Assembly: GCF_000420025.1 (NCBI RefSeq)
Contig: NZ_ATUD01000003.1
Span: 124,001 to 188,000 of the forward strand
Origin: Patulibacter americanus DSM 16676
GTDB taxonomy: Bacteria; Actinomycetota; Thermoleophilia; Solirubrobacterales; Solirubrobacteraceae
Length of the DNA stretch: 64,000 nucleotides
Reading direction: 5' to 3'
Shown here: positions 7,802 to 14,969 of the stretch, in pieces
How positions within the stretch are numbered: the stretch's first letter is position 1
Layout of the letters: each line of letters starts with the position of its first letter
The notes under the pieces: model-generated
Told to the model about the DNA's origin: nothing
The model's database searches: none
Seen by the model: the letters and a program-made list of their open reading frames with translations, nothing else
Program-made: the position numbers and the translations under genes

Positions 7802-8752
7802 ATGGCGAAGAGCGTACAGGGCAAGGTCGTGCTGATCACGGGGGCCGCGCGCGGCATCGGGGCGGAGACCGCCCGCGTGCTGGTCCGCCGCGGCGCACGG
7901 GTGTCGTTGGTCGGCATGGAGCCCGACCGCCTGCGCGACCTGGCCGACGAGCTCAACGGCGGCGGCACCGCGCCGCAGCCGAAGGCGGCGTGGTTCGAGG
8001 CCGACGTCACGGACCAGGAGCAGATCGAGGCGGCGGTCCGCGGCACGGTCGAGGCGCTCGGCGGCATCGACGTCGTGATGGCCAACGCCGGCGTCGCGAA
8101 CAACGGCACGGTCGCCGTCAATCCCCCCGACGCCCTCGTCCGCACGGTCGACGTGAACCTGAACGGCGTGATCCGCACGGTCAGCGCCGCGCTCCCGCAC
8201 GTGGAGGAGCGCAAGGGCTACGTGCTCGTGGTCGCCTCGCTCGCCGCCTTCACGGTCCTGCCCGGCATGGCCGCCTACTGCGCGTCGAAGGCCGGCGCCG
8301 AGGCGTTCGCCAACGTGCTGCGGCTCGAGGTCGCCCACAAGGGCGTGCGCGTCGGCTCGGCGCACCCGAGCTGGATCGACACCGACCTCGTCCGCGACGT
8401 CGAGAAGGACCTCGGGGCGTTCCGCGAGGCCCGCTCCAAGCTGCCCGGCCCGCTCGGCGGCACCACGTCGGTGGAGGAGTGCGCCGAGCGCTTCGCCGAC
8501 GGCATCGCCGGTCGCAAGCGCCGGATCTACGTGCCCCGCTCGCTCGCGTGGTTCCAGGCGCTGCGCACGATCGTCATCAGCCCGATGAGCGACGTCCTCC
8601 TCAAGCACGAGGCGAAGACGATGGTGCCGCGGATGGAGGAGGAGGTCCGCGCGCTCGGGCGCTCGTTCGGCGCGACGACCGTCGCGGCCGGCGGGCACGA
8701 GCAGGTCGTGGCGGAGCGCGCCGCCGCGAAGCGGGCGACGACGAGCGCCTGA
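7802..8752 (+). CDS. SDR family oxidoreductase (316 aa)
   Basis: Short-chain dehydrogenase with the cofactor motif TGAARGIG at the N-terminus, the NAG motif VMANAGVANNG and the active-site YCASK. The C-terminal ~70 residues extend beyond the classical domain, so substrate may be bulky or membrane-linked; the exact reaction is unknown. Start ATG 7802 is just upstream of the Rossmann strand. It has a clear paralogue at 46428-47423 sharing the ITGAARGIG start, WF-ADV, VRTV--AL and IDTDLVRDV-type segments. The following coiled-coil gene is 34 bases downstream. Confidence 0.85.
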   Translation: MAKSVQGKVVLITGAARGIGAETARVLVRRGARVSLVGMEPDRLRDLADELNGGGTAPQPKAAWFEADVTDQEQIEAAVRGTVEALGGIDVVMANAGVANNGTVAVNPPDALVRTVDVNLNGVIRTVSAALPHVEERKGYVLVVASLAAFTVLPGMAAYCASKAGAEAFANVLRLEVAHKGVRVGSAHPSWIDTDLVRDVEKDLGAFREARSKLPGPLGGTTSVEECAERFADGIAGRKRRIYVPRSLAWFQALRTIVISPMSDVLLKHEAKTMVPRMEEEVRALGRSFGATTVAAGGHEQVVAERAAAKRATTSA

Positions 8753-8786
8753 CCCGCGTCGGCCGCGTCTAGGCTGCCCCCTGCCC

Positions 8787-9299
8787 ATGCGCGTCCCCGT
8801 GCCCCAGATCGGCCTCCCGTCGCTGCTGCCCCAGCTGCTGCCGCGGATCGAGGCCGCGCTCGAGGCGGTTGTCGCCCTCGAGCGCGGGCTGCGCACCCTG
8901 CCCGAGTCGATCGCGCTGCTGCGCGAGGAGCTCGCCGTGCTGCACGAGGTCCGGGACGACATGCGCGGCATGCGGGGCGACATCCGCGACGTCATCGGCG
9001 CGGTGGAGGACCTCCAGGCGGAGATCGCGCGCCTGCCGCCCGACGTCGTGCACCTGCGCGGCTCCGTCGACGCCATGTACGCATCCGTCGACCGCATGGA
9101 GGATCAGGTCGGCGGGATGAGCCAGTCCCTGCACCAGATCGACCGCATCGCCGGCCGCGTGGTCCACCCCCTCCGCCGGCGCACCCGCGGACGCGGGACG
9201 GCCGTGGCCGCCGTGGAGCTCGAGGCGGAGCTCCTCGGCGAGCCCGAGCCGCCCGCACGGCCTCCGGCGGCGCCCGACGAGCCGTCCGGCCCGCGCTGA
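8787..9299 (+). CDS. Small coiled-coil protein of unknown function (170 aa)
   Basis: I do not recognise a family. Residues ~15-125 are strongly helical with heptad-like spacing (IEAALEAVVALERGLRTLP, LREELAVLHEVRDDMRGMRG), suggesting a long coiled coil. The tail is rich in Arg, Glu and Pro and probably disordered. There is no signal peptide or membrane helix, though the first ten residues (VPQIGLPSLLPQLLP) are hydrophobic and could touch a membrane. A -10 like TAGGCT (8770-8775) lies 11 bases before the ATG, so it may be transcribed by itself with almost no leader. Confidence 0.6.
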   Translation: MRVPVPQIGLPSLLPQLLPRIEAALEAVVALERGLRTLPESIALLREELAVLHEVRDDMRGMRGDIRDVIGAVEDLQAEIARLPPDVVHLRGSVDAMYASVDRMEDQVGGMSQSLHQIDRIAGRVVHPLRRRTRGRGTAVAAVELEAELLGEPEPPARPPAAPDEPSGPR

Positions 9300-9376
9300 G
9301 CCCGACGCGGCGCCGACCCCCGACCCCTGCCCCGGCGGCCGCGGTCGGCGCGGCCCGGACCCGCGGCGCCCGGGCG

Positions 9377-10237
9377 CTACGCGCTGCGGACCGCGTGGAC
9401 ACCGAGCTCGGGCGGCACGCCCTTGGCCCGGAACCGCTTGCGGCGCCGCGCCTCGACGACGTCGGGGCCCAACGCGTCCAGCGCGGCGTCCGAGGCGAGC
9501 AGCTCGTCCGTCCCCGCGGCCTGCGCCACCCGTGCGGCGATGTTCACGTCCACCCCGAGGTAGTCCGCGCCGACCCGGCGCGGCCGGCCGACGTGGATGC
9601 CCGCGCGGATCCGCGGGGCGTAGCCGGCGATCTCGATGCTGCCCAGCGCATCGCGGCCCGCCTCGACCGCCCGCACGGCGTCGATCGGCTCGCGGAAGAC
9701 GGCCATCATCCCGTCGCCGAGCCACTTGACGACCGTGCCGCGGTGCTCGGCCACGGCCGGCTCGAGCGCGCCGGCGACCTCGCGCAGCAGGAGCAGCGTG
9801 GCCTCGTCGCCGGCCTCGAGCGCCCACGCGGAGAACCCGACGAGGTCGGTGAACGCGATCGTGACGTCGACGCTCCCGCGGCCGCGCCCGCTGCGCTCCG
9901 CCGCGGCCTGCCACACCTGCAGCGCCCCGAGCCCGAGCTCGTGGACGGCGCCGCCCGAGCGCTGCCCCGCCAGGCGGGCGATGCGGCGGGTGAGGGTGGG
10001 GTCGCGCGCCTGGTCTGCCACGGACAGCGCGTCGCCGAAGCGGTCGTCGCCGGGCAGGCGACGGCGGGCGCGGGAGAGCGCCTCCAGCACGGCCTCGTGC
10101 TCGTTGAGCTCCCGGGCGCGCCGTGCGACGGTGCGGGTCCGGGCGGCGACGCGCCGCGTCCACGGCTCGTGGTCGGTCCGCCCGATCTCGGCGCCCGGTG
10201 CGTCCTCGTCGGGGCTCGCTCGGCGTGCGTCGTCCAC
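9377..10237 (-). CDS. Class III adenylate cyclase domain protein
   Basis: A 286-residue soluble protein. The helical N-terminal ~120 residues resemble the regulatory part found in actinobacterial cyclases. The C-terminal catalytic domain has the first metal Asp in IAFTDLVGFSAW (Asp-131), the base-contacting Lys and second metal Asp in VKWLGDGMMAVF (Lys-171, Asp-175) and GVDVNIAARV, which carries the Asn and Arg used for transition-state stabilisation. The Lys favours ATP, so a cAMP product is likely. The GTG start at 10237 is used. It is convergent with the coiled-coil gene and divergent from the sigma gene at 10509. Confidence 0.82.
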   Translation of the reverse strand: MDDARRASPDEDAPGAEIGRTDHEPWTRRVAARTRTVARRARELNEHEAVLEALSRARRRLPGDDRFGDALSVADQARDPTLTRRIARLAGQRSGGAVHELGLGALQVWQAAAERSGRGRGSVDVTIAFTDLVGFSAWALEAGDEATLLLLREVAGALEPAVAEHRGTVVKWLGDGMMAVFREPIDAVRAVEAGRDALGSIEIAGYAPRIRAGIHVGRPRRVGADYLGVDVNIAARVAQAAGTDELLASDAALDALGPDVVEARRRKRFRAKGVPPELGVHAVRSA

Positions 10238-10508
10238 GCGGGGAAGATCGCACAGGTGGCCGCCGACGGACCGGATCCGCTCCCGGAGCCCCCTCCCGAC
10301 CTGCTAGGTTGAAGCTGTGTAGGTCGTCGCAGCGCGATTCCACGGTCCAGATCCTGAACGGGTCTCACGGCCGGAGACGAGCGCGAGTGGTCCAGTGATC
10401 ACGGCGACCCGCAAGACGAAGGATCAGATGCGTCGCCCCTGGGATGGAACGGTGTTCCCCTGGCGCGCATCGGCCACGTCACCTACGGCGGCAACGCCGG
10501 AGGCTTGT
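10238..10508 (+). promoter_or_regulatory. Long upstream region of the first SigB/F-type sigma gene
   Basis: A TANNNT-type -10 (TAGGTT, 10305-10310) is the best promoter-like match on this strand and would give a leader of about 190 bases. The Shine-Dalgarno GGAGG (10499-10503) ends 5 bases before the ATG. A small stem GGAAC-GGT-GTTCC occurs near 10450. I see no SigB-type GGGTA box and no open frame with coding character here. Confidence 0.3.
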
Positions 10509-11294
10509 ATGTCCGATCTCCACGATCGTCGCGAGCGGCTCGATATGCAGCTGCTTCGCCGGTACCACGATCACCACGATCACGAAGCTCGCGACCGCAT
10601 GGTCGAGCGTGGCATGCCCCTCGTGCGGGCCCTCGCACGGCCCTACGGCGGTCGCGGGGAGGACCTCGACGACCTCGTCCAGGCGGGATCCGTCGGCCTC
10701 GTCAAGGCGATCGACCGCTTCGACCCGTACGCCGGCACGCGCTTCGTGGCCTTCGCGTCACCCAACATCACGGGCGAGATCAAGCGCCACTTCCGCGACC
10801 ACTGCTGGTCGATCCACGTGCCGCGCTCCGTGCAGGAGCTCGACGCGAAGATCTCGCGGGAGAGCGCCCAGATGGCCCAGAAGTCGGGGCGCAAGCCGGG
10901 CGTCGAGGAGCTCGCCAAGCGCCTCGGCGTGCCGGAGCGCCAGGTCGCCGACGCGATGATCGGCGGCCAGGGCTACCGCTCGCTGTCCCTCGACCACCCG
11001 GCCGGCGAGACGCGCGAGGCGCTCGACCTGTTCGGCGCGGACGACGCGGCCTACGCGGCGGTCGACCGCCGGAGCCTCGTCATGGACGCGATCTCGGCGC
11101 TCGACGACCGCGAGCGCGAGATGGTCGTCCTGCGCTACTTCGACGAGCAGCTGCAGCGCGAGATCGCCGACCGCTTCGGCATCTCGCAGATGCAGGTCTC
11201 GCGCATCCTCGCCTCGGCGCTCGAGAAGATGCACGACTACCTCGCGGCGGCGTCCGAGCCGGCTGCGATCGAGACGCTGGCGCTGGCGGCCTGA
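10509..11294 (+). CDS. SigB/SigF/SigG-family RNA polymerase sigma factor (copy 1)
   Basis: A 261-residue group 3 sigma factor. Region 2 has EDLDDLVQAGSVGLVKAIDRFDPYAG with FVAFASPNITGEIKRHFRD. Region 3 follows VPRSVQELDAKI. Region 4 ends with the helix-turn-helix LQREIADRFGISQMQVSRIL. These are signatures of the stress/sporulation SigB-SigF-SigG family that recognises GTTT and GGGTA promoter elements. ATG 10509 is supported by GGAGG at 5-base spacing. No RsbW/RsbV switch genes are nearby; instead the gene converges on an MpsC gene, exactly as copy 2 at 13182 does. Confidence 0.92.
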   Translation: MSDLHDRRERLDMQLLRRYHDHHDHEARDRMVERGMPLVRALARPYGGRGEDLDDLVQAGSVGLVKAIDRFDPYAGTRFVAFASPNITGEIKRHFRDHCWSIHVPRSVQELDAKISRESAQMAQKSGRKPGVEELAKRLGVPERQVADAMIGGQGYRSLSLDHPAGETREALDLFGADDAAYAAVDRRSLVMDAISALDDREREMVVLRYFDEQLQREIADRFGISQMQVSRILASALEKMHDYLAAASEPAAIETLALAA

Positions 11295-11318
11295 GCGGCC
11301 GCCGCCCGGCGCTCAGGC
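11289..11318. terminator. Inverted repeat carrying both stop codons of the convergent sigma and MpsC genes
   Basis: GCCTGAGCG (11289-11297) and CGCTCAGGC (11310-11318) are perfect 9-base arms around a 12-base loop. The TGA of the sigma gene lies in the left arm and the TGA of the MpsC gene in the right arm. The position fits a bidirectional terminator. The same arms recur at the second sigma/MpsC junction (13953-14015). Confidence 0.6.
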
Positions 11319-11696
11319 GGCGGGAGCGGAGGACGCGGCCGAGCCGTCGTCCCCCTCCAGCAGGAAGATCTCGGCCGACGCGTCGGCCTGCGTGTCGATC
11401 CCGGAGATGAAGGCGCGGACGCGGCGGCCCGTCGCCTCCTCGACGGGACGCTTGAGATCGGCCTCCGTGGCGTACTGGAAGAAGAGGCGCACGTCACGTA
11501 GGCGCTGGTACTCGCCCAGCTCGACCAGCCGGCGCTCCGCCGGGGTCTGCGTGTCCTCGAGGACGCACACGACGGCGTCGGGCCCCGCGAAGTAGGTCTT
11601 GACCTTCGTCGGGCCGCGGCCGAACTGGTTCTTGTAGATCTGCGCCATGGCGTTGGAGATCGCCTGCAGCGGGCTGTCGGACATCGATGGGTGCAC
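11313..11696 (-). CDS. MpsC/DUF2294 domain protein, copy A
   Basis: A 127-residue single-domain protein matching DUF2294, now named for MpsC of a membrane-potential-generating system in staphylococci. Typical segments are SPLQAISNAMAQIYKNQFGRGP, VKTYFAGPDAVVCVLEDTQTPAER and EEATGRRVRAFISGID. It is soluble with no signal. The start could be GTG 11696 or ATG 11684 (MSDSPLQ); the latter is closer to the conserved start. Copy C at 22422 differs at only about 18 of ~108 aligned positions by eye; copy B at 14010 is more distant. It is convergent with sigma copy 1. No MpsA/MpsB partner is seen, so its role here is unknown. Confidence 0.85.
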   Translation of the reverse strand: MHPSMSDSPLQAISNAMAQIYKNQFGRGPTKVKTYFAGPDAVVCVLEDTQTPAERRLVELGEYQRLRDVRLFFQYATEADLKRPVEEATGRRVRAFISGIDTQADASAEIFLLEGDDGSAASSAPAA

Positions 11697-11968
11697 GGGT
11701 CGGTGGCGTAGGCGTGGGGGACGCCTGTATCGGTGCTGCGCGACGTCCGCGGGGGACGATGGCCGACGCGCAGGGGCAGTCTAGGGCACGCCCGCGTGTC
11801 TCCTGCGCCCGGCGCTGCCGGGCGCGGCGCCCGGCGCCCGCGGATCTCGCGCGTCGCCCGGCGGACGCACACCGATCGCCCGAGGGCGCATCGGCGGGCC
11901 GCCGTCGGGTAGGGGCTGGGTGGTGAGCGGTCGGCGTCGCCAACACGGCGCCGACCGACGCCCCCGTG

Positions 11969-12778
11969 TCAGACGGGCCCGAGCTGCTCCGCGGTCAGGG
12001 TCCGGATCGCCTCGAGCGCACCCTTCGCGCCGTGGGCGTCGGTGACGGGGACGCCGTCGGAGGCGGCCGCCTCGACGGCCGTCGCGTCGTCGGAGCGGAC
12101 GAGCACCGTCCGCGCGATCACGTCGCGGCAGCCGAGGTCCGCGGGGGAGTCGCCGATGACGACGCACTCGTCCGGACGCAGATCCCGCAGCTGCAGGTGC
12201 AGCCGGATGCCGGTGGCCTTGTCGACCCCGGACGGGAGCACGTGCAGCACGCGTGCCGGCCGGCCGCCCGCCAGCGGCGCGTGGCTCGCGCCGTTGTCGA
12301 TGCAGCACCAGCCCCGTAGGCCGCGTCCGTGGAGCTCGTCGGTGATCTCCGCCGCCGAGAGCGCGCTGCGCAGGACGAGCCCGGACATCCGGGGCGTGCC
12401 GGGCGCGTGCTCCTCCGTCAGCCGGCTCGGCAGTGCGGCCAGCAGCGCCTCGCGTGGGAACGGCACGGCCTCCGGGGCCGCGAGCTCCAGGTGCTCGCCC
12501 ACGCTGACGACGGCGCCGAGCTCGCTGATCACGTCGTCGACGCCCAGGGCACGTGCGACGGCGTCGGCCGCCCACCGCGAGCGGCCCGTGAGCAGCACGG
12601 GTCGCCAGCCGCGCTCGCGCACGAGCGCCAGCGCCTGCAGCGTGGCGGGGACGATGCGGCCGTCCGGCTCGACGAGCGTGCCGTCGAGGTCGAGGTAGAC
12701 CGTGCACTCCGGCCGCCGGCGGCGTCCACCGCGACGTCCCCGCCGGCTCGGCGGGTCGAGCGGATCCAGAGGACCCAT
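11969..12778 (-). CDS. HAD-superfamily phosphatase (type IIB, Cof/MPGP-like)
   Basis: A 269-residue hydrolase. After an Arg/Pro-rich N-terminus, motif I is YLDLDGTLV (residues 28-36), motif II is LLTGRS, and motif III/IV are GVDKATGIRLHL with a Lys and VVIGDSPADLGC. The large insert between motifs II and III is a type IIB cap, as in mannosyl-3-phosphoglycerate or sucrose-phosphate phosphatases, so a sugar phosphate is a likely substrate. ATG 12778 is chosen because upstream sequence loses coding character and holds a SigB-type promoter. It lies between the two sigma/MpsC modules. Confidence 0.82.
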   Translation of the reverse strand: MGPLDPLDPPSRRGRRGGRRRRPECTVYLDLDGTLVEPDGRIVPATLQALALVRERGWRPVLLTGRSRWAADAVARALGVDDVISELGAVVSVGEHLELAAPEAVPFPREALLAALPSRLTEEHAPGTPRMSGLVLRSALSAAEITDELHGRGLRGWCCIDNGASHAPLAGGRPARVLHVLPSGVDKATGIRLHLQLRDLRPDECVVIGDSPADLGCRDVIARTVLVRSDDATAVEAAASDGVPVTDAHGAKGALEAIRTLTAEQLGPV

Positions 12779-13181
12779 GGGGGTCCCCGGTGCGGAGCGG
12801 GAGCGCGACGCCTTCGCGGTGCGCTCGCCGGGCGGAAGGGCGGCGGCGGAGGACAAGGTGCCCTTCGGTACCCGATACGAAGGGCGGAGAAACGGTGAAG
12901 TGGACGGCGTGCGCGCCCGTCCCGAGGTCACCCTCGTCGGCCCCGCGGACGCTCACATCCGGCCGCTCGCCGGTGGTAGGTTCGGGCGGTGCCGGCTGTC
13001 GTCGGCTCCGGGCCGAACGGCCCCGCTCGACGCGGGCGGGACGGGTGGTCCACGGGGCGGTCCGGACTCGTTCACCGGAGCGGCAGCGGACATGACGTTG
13101 GGCTTCGCCCTGCGGCAGGAGGTCCGTCCCCGCCGGCCTCCCGCGCGAGCGACCCGCACGCTCAAGCACCCGGGAGGACCG
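12779..13181. other. 403-base intergenic region between the HAD gene and sigma copy 2
   Basis: No supported gene. On the minus strand it holds the SigB-type promoter for the HAD gene. On the plus strand, CGGGAGGACC supplies the Shine-Dalgarno for the sigma gene (GGGAGG 13172-13177, 4 bases from the ATG). I could not find a convincing GGGTA or TANNNT box for the sigma gene itself. Confidence 0.5.
12869..12893 (-). promoter_or_regulatory. SigB/F-type promoter of the HAD gene, GTTT-N16-GGGTA
   Basis: Read on the minus strand, GTTT (12893-12890) and GGGTA (12873-12869) are separated by 16 bases, the known spacing for SigB/SigF-type promoters. The -10 box is flanked by a 7-base inverted repeat, CCCTTCG (12861-12867) and CGAAGGG (12878-12884), which could be an operator. 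Transcription would begin near 12861, leaving a leader of about 80 bases before ATG 12778. Confidence 0.6.
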
Positions 13182-13958
13182 ATGTACACCAGCGAACGCC
13201 GGGACGCGGTGCTGCTGCGCCGCTATCACCGGTCGGGCGACCTGGCGGCCCGCGACGAGCTCGTCGAGCACGGGCTGCCGCTGGTCCGCTCGCTCGCCCG
13301 CCGCTACGCGGGCAAGGGGGAGGCGCTGGACGACCTCGTGCAGGTCGGCTGCCTCGGGCTGCTGAAGGCGATCGATCGCTTCGACGACGACGCGGGCCAC
13401 CGTTTCGTGTCGTACGCGGTGCCGACCATCACGGGCGAGATCAAGCGCCACTTCCGCGACCACTCGTGGACCGTCCACGTGCCGCGCAGCGTGCAGGAGC
13501 TCGACGCCCGGGTCGAGGAGGCCTCCGCGCGGATGTCGGCCGAGACGGGGCGCACGCCGACCGTCGAGCAGCTGTCCGCGGAGCTCGGCGAGCCATCCGA
13601 GCGGATCCGCGAGGCGATGCGTGGCGGGCGGGCACACACGACGCTCTCCCTGGACGGGCCCACGGGCGACGGGCACGTCGCGGGGGACGCCGTCGGCGAG
13701 GTCGAGGCCGGCTACCGGACCGCGGAGGACCGGCTCGTCGTCCGCGCCGCGTGCCGCGGGCTCGACGCTCGGGACCGGAAGATCGTCGGGATGCGGTTCG
13801 TCGGCGACCGGCTGCAGCGCGAGATCGCCGAGGAGATCGGCGTGTCCCAGATGCAGGTCTCGCGCCTGCTGCGCCGGGCGGTGGGCCGGATGCGCGCGGA
13901 GATGGACCGTCCGGGCCACGAGCTCCCGGAGGCGGACCGGCAGGCCCTTACGGCCTGA
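13182..13958 (+). CDS. SigB/SigF/SigG-family RNA polymerase sigma factor (copy 2)
   Basis: A 258-residue paralogue of the sigma factor at 10509. Region 2 reads EALDDLVQVGCLGLLKAIDRFDDDAGHRFVSY, followed by TITGEIKRHFRDHSW and VPRSVQELDARV. The region 4 helix-turn-helix is LQREIAEEIGVSQMQVSRLL, almost the same recognition helix as copy 1, so both may read the same promoters. ATG 13182 has GGGAGG at 4-base spacing. It again faces an MpsC gene and no anti-sigma factor is adjacent. Confidence 0.92.
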   Translation: MYTSERRDAVLLRRYHRSGDLAARDELVEHGLPLVRSLARRYAGKGEALDDLVQVGCLGLLKAIDRFDDDAGHRFVSYAVPTITGEIKRHFRDHSWTVHVPRSVQELDARVEEASARMSAETGRTPTVEQLSAELGEPSERIREAMRGGRAHTTLSLDGPTGDGHVAGDAVGEVEAGYRTAEDRLVVRAACRGLDARDRKIVGMRFVGDRLQREIAEEIGVSQMQVSRLLRRAVGRMRAEMDRPGHELPEADRQALTA

Positions 13959-14015
13959 GCGCCGCGGGGAGCCGGGCTGAGGCCGGCGTGGCGCGGTGCG
14001 TCGGGCCGCTCAGGC
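13953..14015. terminator. Stop-codon inverted repeat at the second sigma/MpsC junction
   Basis: GCCTGAGCG (13953-13961) and CGCTCAGGC (14007-14015) are the same 9-base arms as at 11289-11318, here 45 bases apart. Each arm again contains the stop codon of one of the convergent genes. The intervening DNA is GC-rich and could form additional stems. Probably a bidirectional terminator. Confidence 0.45.
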
Positions 14016-14432
14016 GGTGGGGTCCGCCGCGGCGTCGTCGCCGAGCACGAACGTCTCGCAGGAGAGGTCCGGCTCGAGGTGGTTGCTGCTCATCACGGCG
14101 ACCACCTCGCGCCCCGTCGCCTCTTCGACGACGTGGCGGAACCGGTCCTGCATCGCGTCCTGGAACGCCCGGCGCTGCACCATCACGGCCTCGGAGAGCC
14201 CCTCGAGGTACAGCGTGCGCTCGACCTGCGTGTAGCCGCCCTTGAGCAGCACCACGACGAGCTCACCGACCATGTACGTCTTCGCGCTCGTCGGACCCTT
14301 GCCGTAGTGGCGCTTGTGCAGCGCCACGATGGCGTTCGAGATCTCCAGGAGTGGGGACGACGTGCGCCCCGCCTCGGCGGGCTCCGGAGCGGGCTCCCGC
14401 AACGGGAGCGGGGAGCTTGACGCCTCGGACAT
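14010..14432 (-). CDS. MpsC/DUF2294 domain protein, copy B (divergent)
   Basis: A 140-residue DUF2294 protein. It has a Ser/Pro/Glu-rich N-terminal tail of about 25 residues, then SSPLLEISNAIVALHKRHYGKGP, SAKTYMVGELVVVLLKGGYTQVER and VEEATGREVVAVMSSNH. It differs from copies A and C at many positions, including the loss of the LEDTQTP segment, so it may have a different partner. It is convergent with sigma copy 2 and divergent from the ribbon-helix-helix gene. TAGGCT (14445-14440, minus strand) lies 6 bases before its ATG, suggesting a leaderless transcript next to the GGCGATATCG repeats. Confidence 0.82.
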   Translation of the reverse strand: MSEASSSPLPLREPAPEPAEAGRTSSPLLEISNAIVALHKRHYGKGPTSAKTYMVGELVVVLLKGGYTQVERTLYLEGLSEAVMVQRRAFQDAMQDRFRHVVEEATGREVVAVMSSNHLEPDLSCETFVLGDDAAADPTA

Positions 14433-14472
14433 ACCCGCAGCCTAGCGGGTGGCGATATCGTGGGCGATATCG
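14433..14472. promoter_or_regulatory. Putative operator: tandem GGCGATATCG repeats plus hairpin
   Basis: GGCGATATCG occurs twice, at 14451-14460 and 14463-14472, 12 bases apart; each contains the palindrome CGATATCG. Next to it ACCCGC (14433-14438) pairs with GCGGGT (14445-14450). The site lies in the -20 to -40 region of the MpsC-B promoter and upstream of the ribbon-helix-helix gene, the usual place for a ribbon-helix-helix autoregulatory operator. Binding is inference. Confidence 0.5.
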
Positions 14473-14494
14473 CTTCGTCACCAGAGGGGCCCTG

Positions 14495-14959
14495 ATGCAC
14501 CAGACGACCATCCGCTTCGGCTCCGACCTCTGGCGCGCGCTCTCCGGCGCGGCGGAGGAGCAGGGCACGAGCGTCGCGCAGTACGTCCGCGAGGCCGCCG
14601 TGGCCCGTATGGCACAGGAGTCCGCCGCTGGCGGACGGTCGCGGGAGGCGACGGCGGGTGTCGCGGACACGGACCGCCGCCGGGGCGCCGAGGGCAGCCG
14701 CTACGCCAGCCGCGGGGCCGCCGCCCGCTCCACGTCCCGCGACCAGGTCGAGGGCTCGCGCGCGGTCTGGGCCCAGGGGCAGCAGGCCCGCGCGCAGGCT
14801 CGGGCCGTCCGGGAGGAGGCCGCCCGGATCCGGGCGCTGCGTCCCGCCACCCCCGAGGTCCTGGCGCGGTTGCAGGACGAGCGTCGGCGACGGACGGTCG
14901 CGGGCAGCGGGCGCGGCGGCGAGGCGTCGCACGCGCACACGGCACCGCGACGCGCGTAG
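14495..14959 (+). CDS. Ribbon-helix-helix (CopG/Arc-like) DNA-binding protein
   Basis: A 154-residue protein. The first ~45 residues (HQTTIRFGSDLWRALSGAA, GTSVAQYVREAAVARM) form a beta strand plus two helices as in CopG/Arc repressors. The rest is Arg/Ala/Gln-rich, low complexity and probably helical or disordered. ATG 14495 is supported by GAGGGG about 6 bases upstream. It precedes the CheB-type gene by about 10 bases, so the two may share a transcript. It probably controls itself and the divergent MpsC-B gene through the GGCGATATCG repeats. Confidence 0.72.
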   Translation: MHQTTIRFGSDLWRALSGAAEEQGTSVAQYVREAAVARMAQESAAGGRSREATAGVADTDRRRGAEGSRYASRGAAARSTSRDQVEGSRAVWAQGQQARAQARAVREEAARIRALRPATPEVLARLQDERRRRTVAGSGRGGEASHAHTAPRRA

Positions 14960-14969
14960 GGTGCGACGG

